The position numbers and the translations under genes are program-made. A DNA stretch of 64,000 nucleotides from UBA7867 sp964579205 (GTDB lineage: Bacteria; Bacillota; Clostridia; Christensenellales; UBA1242), in NCBI GenBank assembly GCA_964579205.1, contig CAZOFH010000002.1:62001-126000 (forward strand), written 5' to 3'. Position 1 is the stretch's first letter. Every line of letters begins with the position of its first letter. A model generated the notes under the pieces. That model worked only from the letters and a program-made list of their open reading frames with translations. It did not search any database and was not told where the DNA came from. This document shows, in pieces, positions 17,577 through 25,114 of the stretch.

Positions 17577-18511
17577 GTTTTTGGAGAAAAGTCAAGCACG
17601 GTCTATTCATCGGCGCCAGTTTCGCTGGTGCTTTTTTGTCGTTTCCGTTGCTTTTACGCAGACTTCGTAAGCAAAAAAGGGACGATGAGGTGATTATCGC
17701 GCTGTTTCCTCATTTCGGCGATGTGGTTTATGGGATGCTGTACGCCGAGCAATATCACAAGGAAACAGGCACAAAAGTCAGCGTCTATTGTGGTGACAAT
17801 GTCGCTCATATGATGAAAAAGTATCCCTTTGTCGATAGGGTCATCACATATCGCAAAAACTCGCTCGAGCAATTTAGAGTGATTTTGTTTTCGCCTTTGC
17901 GCTATGCTACTATAAAAAAGGAAAATTACGACGGCATTATCGCCACCGTCCCACCCAAGCACCATTTTAGGGGACGTGCGGTCGTCGAGGTTTACCGTGA
18001 CTTAATTTATAAGGTGCAGGAGGACAAAATGGCTCTCTTTATCCCCGATACCGTGCCGATTACTTCGATACCTGATTTTGAGAGTAAAAAAGATAGGATA
18101 ATCGTCATCAATCCGTACTCGTTTTCGCACGGCTACAATAGGGAGTTGTTTGAGAAATTGGTAGTTGCCTTGCGAGGTAAAGGCTACATAGTCTATACCA
18201 ACGCTGTGGCAAAATTCGGTCAACAGCCTATCAAGGGTTCTCTGCCTCTCGACTGTTCTGTCGAGGAATTGTATGCCATTGTCAACAAAATCCCGCTGTT
18301 TATTTCGGTGCGTTCGGGGATTTTGGATGTAATGGTGAGCGGACAAGGCAATCTCTTTGCCCTCCACTTCAAACGTAATCATTGGATGCGCACTTATTTC
18401 CCGTTGCGTGATTTGCGTCCTAATAATGTTTATGACGCTGTTTGGTTCAAAAAAGCCGACACCCCGCGCGTCATTCATAGAATAGAAACCGTGTTGCAAG
18501 AAATAAAATAA
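17573..18511 (+). CDS. Glycosyltransferase family 9 (heptosyltransferase)-like protein
   Basis: This 312-aa protein begins with a basic/hydrophobic segment (residues 5-28). IIALFPHFGDVVYGM follows, the GT9-type start of the first Rossmann domain. The second half, with VINPYSFSHGYNRELFEKL and ISVRSGILDVM, resembles the GT9 nucleotide-sugar-binding domain, where PGS...W and SGP..HLA are usual. It is divergent, so the donor is unknown. As last gene of the operon it would attach the activated sugar to a cell-surface glycan. It overlaps the HAD gene by 4 bases and is followed by a strong terminator. Confidence 0.65.
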   Translation: MSFWRKVKHGLFIGASFAGAFLSFPLLLRRLRKQKRDDEVIIALFPHFGDVVYGMLYAEQYHKETGTKVSVYCGDNVAHMMKKYPFVDRVITYRKNSLEQFRVILFSPLRYATIKKENYDGIIATVPPKHHFRGRAVVEVYRDLIYKVQEDKMALFIPDTVPITSIPDFESKKDRIIVINPYSFSHGYNRELFEKLVVALRGKGYIVYTNAVAKFGQQPIKGSLPLDCSVEELYAIVNKIPLFISVRSGILDVMVSGQGNLFALHFKRNHWMRTYFPLRDLRPNNVYDAVWFKKADTPRVIHRIETVLQEIK

Positions 18512-18522
18512 AAGATAAAATC

Positions 18523-18572
18523 CGTCATTACGAACTCACTTTCATTGTTGGTTGTTTGTATGACGTTTTTTT
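18523..18572 (+). terminator. Terminator of the sugar operon
   Basis: CGTCAT-(T)-ACGAAC pairs with GTTTGT-ATGACG across a 19-base loop, followed by seven T. Confidence 0.75.
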
Positions 18573-18621
18573 GTTACATATTATTTTTATACGGCGATAT
18601 TATTGCGTTTTATAATAAAAG

Positions 18622-18650
18622 TTGACTAATTCGGGAAATTGTGATACAAT
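18622..18650 (+). promoter_or_regulatory. SigmaA promoter of helD-nrdR
   Basis: TTGACT (18622-18627), 17-bp spacer, TACAAT (18645-18650). It overlaps the more upstream in-frame ATG at 18641, which rules that start out. Confidence 0.8.
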
Positions 18651-18676
18651 TAAATACTAAAATTCGGGGGTGTGCG

Positions 18677-20713
18677 ATGATTGACAAGCAAAGCAAAGAA
18701 TGGTCAAAAGAGGTGGATTATCTTGCGAAAACGGGGCAGGTAATCGCCCAAAAAATTGACAAATTAAATTTTGACATCGGCAAATCCAAAGACACGGTTG
18801 AGGATTTGCGCAAGTATTACATCGACGGGACGCAGGTTTTCGGTGATTTTGACGATGCGGAAAAAGTTACTGTCAATCAGGTCATCAACGAAAATATCGA
18901 CCTCGCCAACAATAACATTGACAAACTCAATGCCTTGGTGCGCAATAGCCCTAGGCCTTATTTTGGACGCGTGGATTTTGTCTCTGACGGTGAGACGACC
19001 GAGGCGTATATTGGCTTGACGGGGATTGAGGACGGCGAAAAATTTTATGTCATCGACTGGCGTGCACCCGTGGCTGAGTTGTTTTACGAGGCGGGCAAGG
19101 GCAAGGCGAGTATCGCTATCCCAGACGGCAAGTTGAATTGCGAAGTCACCCAAAAGCGCCAATACGACATCCAAAACGGCGAATTGCTCGATGTTTTTGA
19201 GGTAGATGCCGATATGTTTGACGAATATTTGCAAAAAGTTTTGTCCAAGGTCAACTCGGGCGAATTGCACAACATTGCAGGCACGATCCAGCGCGAGCAG
19301 AACGAAATCATTCGCAACCTGCACGATGACCTAATCGTGGTGCAAGGGTATTCAGGCAGTGGCAAGACGACGGTGGCACTCCACCGTATCGCTTATGCGC
19401 TGTACCGTCTCCGCGACCTCAAATCAGCGAATATCCTGCTTTTCACCCTCAACGAGGCTTTTATGTCACATATCAATGGCGTTTTGCCTGAGTTGGGCGA
19501 ACAGAACGCAAGGAATGCAACTCTTACCAAATTCGCTGGTCGCTTGCTCAAAATTACCCGTGAATTTGAGGAAAATGACGAGTTTTTGACCCGTTATATT
19601 GTGAGTAGCGAGGCAGAAAAAGAGCAGATTCGGGCGAAATTGAGTATGGATATAAAGCCTGTCGTGCGTGAGTTCGCTGCCACTTTTACCGCTTCCCGTG
19701 TGGCAAAGAGCGGTTTTAAGATAGAGAACAAAGGCTTTACCGCCGATGTATTGAATGGCTTGATGCAGAAACTCGATGACGGCGGGATTTTCGCAAAACT
19801 CAACGAAATCACCGCTATCATCGTACGCAAACTCAAATTGGACAAGTTCGCCGCCGCAAAGCGCATCATCAGAGCCAAAGTCTATGAGTGTTTTAACACT
19901 CCAATGACTATCGAGGGGCTGTATGACGAATTTTTGCAATTCGCAGGCTTTGGTGCTGTCGACCGCACGCAAAAGGTCGCTACCGAAGACGCGATTTTGA
20001 TGTGCCTGCTCAAAGAGGCGACTAGCGAAATGAATGTCAAAATGGATATCCGTCATATTGTCATTGACGAGGCTCAGGAGTATCCGCTACTTTTTGTCGA
20101 CCTGCTGCTGAGGCTTTTCCCTCGTGCACAATTTAGCATTTTCGGTGACAAATATCAACGCACCAATCCGACAGGTATCGCAGATTTGCAGGAGATTATC
20201 GACCTAAATGCGACTTTTGGCACGAGCAAACTCTACACGCTAGACAATACTTACCGCAGTAGTGAGGAGATTGTCGACTATTGCTCAAAAATCATCGGCA
20301 ACCCTCGTCACAATGTTTTTAGATATTCAAATGGCGAGCCTGTCGAAGTGATACAAATGGCGGACGGGGATTTGACTGTCGCTAGCCAAGTCGCTACAAT
20401 TCTCGAGAATTTGATAGCAGAAAAGGGCTCAATAGGGGTGATTACGGGGGATATCGATTCGGCGAAAAAATTGTACCGCAATCTGCAACCAATTTGCGGT
20501 AATAGGCTTAGTTTGGTGGAAAATGCTCAGAGTAGCGCCGTCGAGGATATCCAGATTGTGCCAGTCGGGCAGTGCAAGGGGCTAGAGTATAATACCGTCA
20601 TCGTGTTGCAAAATGGCGGACTTTTCGATAGTTTCTTGGGCAAAAATCTCCAATATATCGCTGGTACCCGTGCTATAAATAAGCTGTATGTTTTCAAAAA
20701 GGATGTGGATTAG
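18677..20713 (+). CDS. helD: UvrD/HelD-like superfamily 1 ATPase
   Basis: The 678-aa protein has an N-terminal coiled-coil region, then Walker A GYSGSGKTT (near residue 224) and Walker B VIDEAQEYP (near 464). Later motifs NTYRSSEEI and GQCKGLEYNTVIV match the SF1 fold. B. subtilis HelD, which recycles stalled RNA polymerase, has this layout and is somewhat longer. The start at 18677 is chosen because the promoter lies over the earlier ATG and GGGGGTG sits 7 bp upstream. nrdR begins right at its stop, so the two form an operon. An unspecialised DNA helicase is the alternative. Confidence 0.85.
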   Translation: MIDKQSKEWSKEVDYLAKTGQVIAQKIDKLNFDIGKSKDTVEDLRKYYIDGTQVFGDFDDAEKVTVNQVINENIDLANNNIDKLNALVRNSPRPYFGRVDFVSDGETTEAYIGLTGIEDGEKFYVIDWRAPVAELFYEAGKGKASIAIPDGKLNCEVTQKRQYDIQNGELLDVFEVDADMFDEYLQKVLSKVNSGELHNIAGTIQREQNEIIRNLHDDLIVVQGYSGSGKTTVALHRIAYALYRLRDLKSANILLFTLNEAFMSHINGVLPELGEQNARNATLTKFAGRLLKITREFEENDEFLTRYIVSSEAEKEQIRAKLSMDIKPVVREFAATFTASRVAKSGFKIENKGFTADVLNGLMQKLDDGGIFAKLNEITAIIVRKLKLDKFAAAKRIIRAKVYECFNTPMTIEGLYDEFLQFAGFGAVDRTQKVATEDAILMCLLKEATSEMNVKMDIRHIVIDEAQEYPLLFVDLLLRLFPRAQFSIFGDKYQRTNPTGIADLQEIIDLNATFGTSKLYTLDNTYRSSEEIVDYCSKIIGNPRHNVFRYSNGEPVEVIQMADGDLTVASQVATILENLIAEKGSIGVITGDIDSAKKLYRNLQPICGNRLSLVENAQSSAVEDIQIVPVGQCKGLEYNTVIVLQNGGLFDSFLGKNLQYIAGTRAINKLYVFKKDVD

Positions 20714-21184
20714 ATGAAGTGTAAATTTTGCGATAGCCTCAATAGCAAAGTCATCGACAGTCGCCTCAACGAAGACGGTACTAGCATTCGTCGCCGCCGC
20801 GAATGTACCAAATGTGGCAAGCGATTTACCACTTTTGAGGAGTACGAGACTATCCCGACGCTTGTCATCAAGTCGGACGGCTCTCGCCAGCCATTCGATA
20901 GGGAAAAAATAAAGCGCGGCATCATCAAAGCGTGCGAAAAACGACCCGTCACTATCGTCCAAATCGAGCAGGTAGTGGACAATATCGAGCGAGAAGTCTA
21001 CAATACTTTGGCTCAAGAAATCAACTCAAAAGCAATCGGCGAATTGGTGATGAAGAGTATCAAGCAACTCGACCAAATCGCGTATATCCGCTTCGCTTCC
21101 GTATACCGCCAGTTCACCGATGTCAGCAATTTTATCGAGTTGCTCGACGACTTTAAAAATGAAATCAAAAAAGAAAATCTCTAG
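20714..21184 (+). CDS. nrdR: Transcriptional repressor NrdR
   Basis: The protein has 156 aa, the usual NrdR length. C3, C6, C31 and C34 form the zinc ribbon, with the arginine-rich IRRRRECTKCGKRF segment at 25-38. The ATP-cone domain follows (about 49-139) and senses ATP/dATP to control ribonucleotide reductase genes. No NrdR box is seen here and no nrd gene lies in the window. The start codon follows the helD stop with no gap, so translation is coupled. Confidence 0.97.
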   Translation: MKCKFCDSLNSKVIDSRLNEDGTSIRRRRECTKCGKRFTTFEEYETIPTLVIKSDGSRQPFDREKIKRGIIKACEKRPVTIVQIEQVVDNIEREVYNTLAQEINSKAIGELVMKSIKQLDQIAYIRFASVYRQFTDVSNFIELLDDFKNEIKKENL

Positions 21185-21233
21185 TCGACTTTTTGGGTCG
21201 GCAGGGAATGAAACGGCAAATAAAGTAAAATCA

Positions 21234-21255
21234 AAAAGACCTTGCTAGGTCTTTT
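21234..21255 (+). terminator. Terminator of helD-nrdR
   Basis: AAAAGACC, loop TTGCTA, GGTCTTTT, 49 bases after the nrdR stop. Confidence 0.75.
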
Positions 21256-21262
21256 CCTTTCT

Positions 21263-21340
21263 GTCATTCAGAGACGGACGCTGTCCGCCGTGGAATCCGT
21301 GAGCGGAGCGAACCCCAAACCGCAAAAGCTCGCACATAGC
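21263..21340 (+). repeat. Intergenic hairpin repeat, family A copy 4
   Basis: GTCATTCAGAG, hairpin CGGAC-GCT-GTCCG, GTGGAATCCGTGAG, then a tail CGAACCCCAAA...GCTCGCACA shared with the copy at 31503. Confidence 0.7.
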
Positions 21341-21379
21341 AAAAAGAGGCAGGGAATGCCTTTATTGTTTTAATTTTGG

Positions 21380-21435
21380 GTTCAGAACTTGCATTCTTCA
21401 CAGATTCCACGCAACCTGTGGTTGCTCTGAATGAT
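21380..21435 (-). repeat. Intergenic hairpin repeat, family A copy 5
   Basis: On the plus strand: GGGTTC ... TTCACAGATTCCAC, hairpin GCAACC-TGT-GGTTGC, CTCTGAATG. It faces copy 4 in opposite orientation across about 40 bases. Confidence 0.7.
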
Positions 21436-21534
21436 AAGAGGAAGAAATTTGCCTTAATATGGTGTGGGCGCAGTAGCACACACAACGGCAAAAGGTGGGT
21501 GGGGTAGCCACTCTCAAAAAAAAGAAAAGTACGG

Positions 21535-22011
21535 TTAGTCCTCGATAAGTTTGCGATGCTCGATGATTGGCTCGCCGTCGGTAGGCAAGGTGATGACTGC
21601 GTAAGTGGCGGTCATTCGGTCGTGGATAGAACCAGGGCAGACAATTTTTACCCCATTTTGCTCAAAATAGGCAGGCTCGTCATCACAACCAACCAGCAGA
21701 ATAGTAGCGCCTTGACCCAAGGCAAAGTCAGTCAGTTTCTGCTTGTTTTTGAGCGACATTCCGTCACCGTGCGCTAGCAAAAAGACCTCTTTGGCATAGT
21801 TGATTTTGCTGGCAGTCGGCAAGCGTTTGCCAAATTCACCACCACTGCGGACGGCAAAAATTCTACCGCCAAAATTGAGTTCGCTTAGGTCACGGATACC
21901 TCCCCCCAAGTGAAAAATTATGTCGGGCTTTTCCTTGTCAAGAGCAGTGAGGATGGGACCCGTATTACCCAAAGAATTACTAATAACCAAAATTTTTATA
22001 CTTTTTTCCAT
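21535..22011 (-). CDS. YfcE-like metallophosphoesterase fold with lost metal ligands
   Basis: The 158-aa length and order of segments follow the YfcE/MJ0936 phosphodiesterase family. Each metal-binding motif is altered: VISNSLGN stands where VISDTHGN is usual, HLGGGI for HLGD, RSGGEFG for GNCD, AHGDGM for HGH, VGCDDEP for GHTHxP and CPGSI for NPGS. The fold is therefore probably kept while hydrolysis is probably lost. It could act as a nucleotide- or protein-binding pseudoenzyme. It is monocistronic on the minus strand, and its likely promoter places the transcription start at or next to the ATG. Confidence 0.7.
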   Translation of the reverse strand: MEKSIKILVISNSLGNTGPILTALDKEKPDIIFHLGGGIRDLSELNFGGRIFAVRSGGEFGKRLPTASKINYAKEVFLLAHGDGMSLKNKQKLTDFALGQGATILLVGCDDEPAYFEQNGVKIVCPGSIHDRMTATYAVITLPTDGEPIIEHRKLIED

Positions 22012-22017
22012 AACATA

Positions 22018-22047
22018 ATTATAATATATTCAGTCGCCAAAAAGCAA
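22018..22047 (-). promoter_or_regulatory. Promoter giving a probable leaderless mRNA
   Basis: On the minus strand, TTGCTT (22042-22047), 18-bp spacer, TATAAT (22018-22023). The ATG at 22011 starts 7 bases after the -10 box, so there is no room for a Shine-Dalgarno sequence. Confidence 0.6.
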
Positions 22048-22264
22048 CTAATTTCGCGCAAAAATCAAAAAGCAAGTTTTTTGTACCGATGCAGCGGGTA
22101 AAAATTCCGTTTCGGTGGGCGTTTTGGCGTAGAATTCAGCCGATTTTATCCTAAAATTTACACAATTTCCCACATTTTGATGCATTAAATGCCAATCTTT
22201 GGGCAAAATTAGATTAAATACAGTATGAACCGCAAAGTTTTTTGGATAATGTGACCTATTTTGT

Positions 22265-22294
22265 TTGACATTTGGGATTTTTATATTGTATTAT
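22265..22294 (+). promoter_or_regulatory. Promoter of spoVG
   Basis: TTGACA (22265-22270), 18-bp spacer, TATTAT (22289-22294). The rest of the 22024-22344 gap is AT-rich and shows nothing else recognisable. Confidence 0.6.
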
Positions 22295-22360
22295 TTTATT
22301 AGGCTTAATTGTGGCGATACTGCAATTAGCTAAATACGAAAAAGGATGGTACACGACTTG

Positions 22361-22636
22361 ATGAAAATTACCGACATTCGCATTCGTATCGTCAAGAAAG
22401 ATGACAACAAATTGAAAGCAGTTGCTTCTCTAACTATTGACGATTGTTTCGCAGTCCACGACATCAAAGTCATCGACGGCAATCAGGGTTTGTTTATCGC
22501 AATGCCTAGCCGCAAGACTCCAGAGGGAACTTACAAGGACATTGTTCACCCTCTCAACACCGAGACAAGGGAGAGTATCAAAGAACTCATTCTTGCTGAG
22601 TACGAAAAGGCATTGGCAGAAGCACCTGCTGAGTAA
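22361..22636 (+). CDS. spoVG: Septation regulator / RNA-binding protein SpoVG
   Basis: The sequence MKITDIRIRIVKK opens a 91-residue protein of the usual SpoVG length, with the conserved FIAMPSRKTPEG segment. SpoVG is an RNA-binding regulator linked to septation and sporulation in Bacillota. The ATG at 22361 is chosen because it gives the family start and AAGGATGG lies about 11 bp upstream; an in-frame GTG at 22346 is less likely. It is monocistronic with its own promoter and terminator. Confidence 0.95.
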   Translation: MKITDIRIRIVKKDDNKLKAVASLTIDDCFAVHDIKVIDGNQGLFIAMPSRKTPEGTYKDIVHPLNTETRESIKELILAEYEKALAEAPAE

Positions 22637-22660
22637 TTAGCAGCAGAAATGCCAAAAGGG

Positions 22661-22692
22661 TAAGGGCGCGATTTTTTCGTGTCCCTTATTTT
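22661..22692 (+). terminator. Terminator of spoVG
   Basis: TAAGGG and CCCTTA pair across a loop and are followed by seven T. Confidence 0.65.
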
Positions 22693-23176
22693 TTTGCTCA
22701 AATCGTGTATCATCCTGTGTTTTTGTATGAATATGGCGCGCATCTTTAAAACTTTTGTGCGTTTTTCTGTGTGAAACGGTGCGTTTTCTGCGCATATATG
22801 GCGCGTTTTTGCGGGAAATGGGGCGGAATATCGCTGCGACTCAATGATGGGGCGTATCGATTATTTTCGCTTGTTTTTGCGGGTGTGTGGGGGAGGCTCG
22901 TACAGGAGGGCTAGTGCGGAAAAATGCTAGTTTTTTGGGCTTGACTGGGGCAATGAGTGCTGCTAGTCGCGGCGTTTCGTCTCTCGCGGCTGCAAGGTAA
23001 AAAGTGTGCAGTTGTACGGCGGCTGTGGCGGGAAGCTGGGGAGTGAGCGGGATTGTGTATTGACTTTCAAATATTACTGAGAGTGGGGGATAGATGATAT
23101 TTTGCAAAAATAAAAGTGCTACAAAGCGTGGCATAAAGTTTTTTGTAGATAAATTTATGTTTTTTGTGATTTTCCC
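22693..23176. other. Gene-free stretch
   Basis: The stretch is GT-rich on the plus strand and I see no gene, tRNA or repeat of the two families in it. Minus-strand open frames across it lack ribosome-binding sites. Confidence 0.4.
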
Positions 23177-23205
23177 TTGACAATTCTCAATATTTTTTAT
23201 ATACT
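23177..23205 (+). promoter_or_regulatory. Orphan consensus promoter
   Basis: TTGACA (23177-23182), 17-bp spacer, TATACT (23200-23205). No open reading frame with a ribosome-binding site follows before the tRNA-Thr gene at 23719. Confidence 0.6.
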
Positions 23206-23718
23206 AATGCCGTACCTGTGAGATGGTGATATTTTTTACGCAAATAGCGTTTTATCCACTTCGGTTCTTCATTTTTGTGGATAGGTTTCTTTTGAAATAT
23301 GATATTCTTCGTTGACATCTTGCGGGTATTGTTTTGTGCTAGTTTTTTAGTTGGGCAGGGTCTTTGCGGATGATGTTCGCGCGCCAAATTTCCACTCCTT
23401 TTGAGGCGTGCCTCAGTTTGACTCCTCCGCGACGACTCTAGCCAATGTACCGCACATTTTGGTTCGCTCTGCAATGTGGCAGGTGACGGCGCGTGATAGA
23501 CGAGGCTCGCTGCCTCAGTGGAGCTACGAATATTTTGGCTTTGCACTTCACTTCGCGCAATCGCTGTTTTGCGAATAGTTTTGTCTGCAATCTTGCCCTT
23601 GCCGCAGTCGCTGCAAGCGCTTTGTATTAGATTGTTTAGATTTTCGTCGATCGCCGCAAGTGTTTTGCGATTTCTGCGTTTCCGCCGCCGCCCCTAAAAA
23701 ATAAATCCCAAATAATAT
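23206..23718 (+). other. Transcribed but non-coding stretch, possible long tRNA leader or ncRNA
   Basis: A transcript from the orphan promoter would start near 23212 and run about 500 bases into tRNA-Thr. It contains hairpins such as ACGC-AAATA-GCGT (near 23238) and TATCCAC (23253-23259) with GTGGATA (23277-23283). I could not match it to RNase P RNA, tmRNA, 6S or SRP RNA on either strand. Confidence 0.35.
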
Positions 23719-23794
23719 GCTGATGTGGCTCAGTCGGTAGAGCACTGCCTTGGTAAGGCAGAGGTCACGGGTTCAAGTCCCGTCATCAGCTCCA
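23719..23794 (+). tRNA. tRNA-Thr (GGT anticodon)
   Basis: A complete cloverleaf: acceptor stem GCTGATG/CATCAGC, anticodon arm CTGCC-TTGGTAA-GGCAG with GGT at the anticodon, and T-arm ACGGG-TTCAAGT-CCCGT. CCA is encoded at 23792-23794. Confidence 0.97.
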
Positions 23795-23847
23795 GTAAAA
23801 AACTTTAGTCTTGATACACTAAATATTAGGTGTCAAGACTATTTTTT
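23793..23847 (+). repeat. 55-bp direct repeat, left copy (contains the tRNA terminator)
   Basis: It starts within the encoded CCA of tRNA-Thr and matches 26078-26132 at 54 of 55 positions. It holds a long hairpin (AGTCTTGATAC...GTGTCAAGACT, with CTAA-ATA-TTAG inside) followed by T7, so it also terminates the tRNA transcript. Confidence 0.85.
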
Positions 23848-23894
23848 TACCTTTTTTTAGGTGTTTTAAGGTTGAAAATGGCACTTTCAGTGTA

Positions 23895-23930
23895 GAAGTC
23901 CGTCAGATTTTATGGTCTGGTGGACTTTTT
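23895..23930 (+). terminator. Hairpin with T-run at the left end of the island
   Basis: AAGTCC...CAGA pairs with TCTG...GGACTT, with two mismatches inside the stem, followed by TTTTT. Confidence 0.5.
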
Positions 23931-23968
23931 GTATCTAAATTATAGCATTTCTAATCATTTTTAGATGT

Positions 23969-24057
23969 AGGTGTTAGAACGATTACCCTAGGTGGCAGAA
24001 CGATTACTAGGGGTGATAGAACGATTACTTGGTCAAAAACGGTGTTAGAACGATTAT
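23969..24057 (+). repeat. Four iteron-like copies of AGAACGATTA
   Basis: The core AGAACGATTA(C) occurs at 23976, 23997, 24018 and 24047, usually preceded by GGTG. The first three are exactly 21 bp apart, two helical turns, so a protein could bind them on one face of the DNA. The inner copy extends to TTTCGACACC. Confidence 0.75.
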
Positions 24058-24260
24058 TTCGACACCCGTAGAAACTGTAATAAAAAAGACGCCTACATTA
24101 TTTTCGGCATCTATAGTTATTTTTCATGTATATATTGTTTAATGGTTATGCTTTTATCATGATTCATCACCTTTGCTATAAGACGTAACCATAGGTCATC
24201 GTCACACAGACCACGATATATATTTGGGCTTAATAGGCACCAATGAAAAAATTTCAAAAT

Positions 24261-24986
24261 CTAATTGTCATTCATATCATCAGTTTGCTTGTTAATATCT
24301 AATAATGTGGGAATTTTTATTTTTTTATTAGGGATTTCCAACCCCCAATTATCCCAGCCTTCATAATTTTTCCTTGCAAAAAGTTCAATTTTATCTTGAA
24401 GAGGAAACATTTTCGTTATTCCATCGATTACTTCTATAGGTTTTTCACTGTGGTTCTGTCGATGGACTTTCAATAACTGTCTTACGTTTCTTGCACCGCG
24501 TGGAGTCGGGAATTTTCCTTTTTTAAAGGCTAGCACAAATTCTGTTTGAGATAATGTGTATCTTCCTGGATTATGCACCATTTTATCCCATACAAAAGCG
24601 ACTGTTTTATATTCAAAACCCCATGATTCGCCCAATTTTATTGAATTTGCAAACTGTGGTCCTGTTGTCCACATAAACAAAATACAATTTTTATCAGCAA
24701 TATTTTGAATCGGTAATGTCATTAAATCTTTCAATTTAATGGTTGGATATTTAAAAGAAGCAGCACTAATAAAGATATCCTTTTCAAAGTTTTCATTTTC
24801 CGATTTAATAGTCGTTTTGTCGTATTGCATTTTCCCACCATAATCCCATGGCGGATCGGCATAAATTATTTGATATTTCTTATCCGGAAGTGGTTGAAAC
24901 AAATCTTCAAGCGGGTTAACTTTAGTGCTATTTTTTGCTTTTATACTATATATTGAGTATGCTGTAACGGTCTCGCTCACTATCAT
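24261..24986 (-). CDS. MT-A70 family DNA adenine-N6 methyltransferase (M.MunI-like)
   Basis: This 241-aa protein has DPPW at residues 44-47, the catalytic motif of adenine-N6 methyltransferases. NHSEKPIEVIDGI and ELFARKNYEGWDNWG are the AdoMet-binding end typical of the MT-A70 family. M.MunI is a known member, and the neighbouring endonuclease is MunI-like, so it probably methylates an adenine of CAATTG and protects the host. It is divergent from the controller and nuclease genes. AAAGGAAAG lies just before the ATG. Confidence 0.88.
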   Translation of the reverse strand: MIVSETVTAYSIYSIKAKNSTKVNPLEDLFQPLPDKKYQIIYADPPWDYGGKMQYDKTTIKSENENFEKDIFISAASFKYPTIKLKDLMTLPIQNIADKNCILFMWTTGPQFANSIKLGESWGFEYKTVAFVWDKMVHNPGRYTLSQTEFVLAFKKGKFPTPRGARNVRQLLKVHRQNHSEKPIEVIDGITKMFPLQDKIELFARKNYEGWDNWGLEIPNKKIKIPTLLDINKQTDDMNDN

Positions 24987-25015
24987 TCTTTCCTTTCTAT
25001 TTTATTGCTTTTATA

Positions 25016-25044
25016 ATTTTATCATTTTTTTTTAAAATTGTCAA
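25016..25044 (-). promoter_or_regulatory. Promoter of the methyltransferase gene
   Basis: On the minus strand, TTGACA (25039-25044), 17-bp spacer, TAAAAT (25016-25021). Confidence 0.75.
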
Positions 25045-25050
25045 CCGTCT

Positions 25051-25080
25051 GTTGCTTAAAACCCGTTGTTTTTAAGCAAC
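25051..25080. promoter_or_regulatory. Inverted repeat, probable controller-protein operator
   Basis: GTTGCTTAAAA and TTTTAAGCAAC are perfect 11-bp arms around an 8-bp centre. It lies between the divergent promoters and overlaps the -35 of the controller gene, the usual place for a C-box that a restriction-modification controller binds. Confidence 0.6.
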
Positions 25081-25094
25081 AAATTTTATATAAT
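25066..25094 (+). promoter_or_regulatory. Promoter of the controller-nuclease operon
   Basis: TTGTTT (25066-25071), 17-bp spacer, TATAAT (25089-25094); the -35 lies in the inverted repeat. Confidence 0.65.
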
Positions 25095-25114
25095 TTAAAA
25101 GAAGGAGTGTACTT

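Noticed and set aside
23187..23718. Long minus-strand open frame across the gene-free region (about 170 codons without stop)
   Set aside because: There is no start codon with a ribosome-binding site and the composition is unlike neighbouring proteins. The plus strand carries the strong promoter. It remains possible but unsupported.
23206..23718. RNase P RNA, tmRNA, 6S or SRP RNA in the non-coding stretch
   Set aside because: None of the conserved core sequences of these RNAs could be found on either strand.
23969..24057. CRISPR array
   Set aside because: The repeats are about 10-18 bp with 10-bp spacing, spacers are not of constant protospacer length and no cas gene is near.
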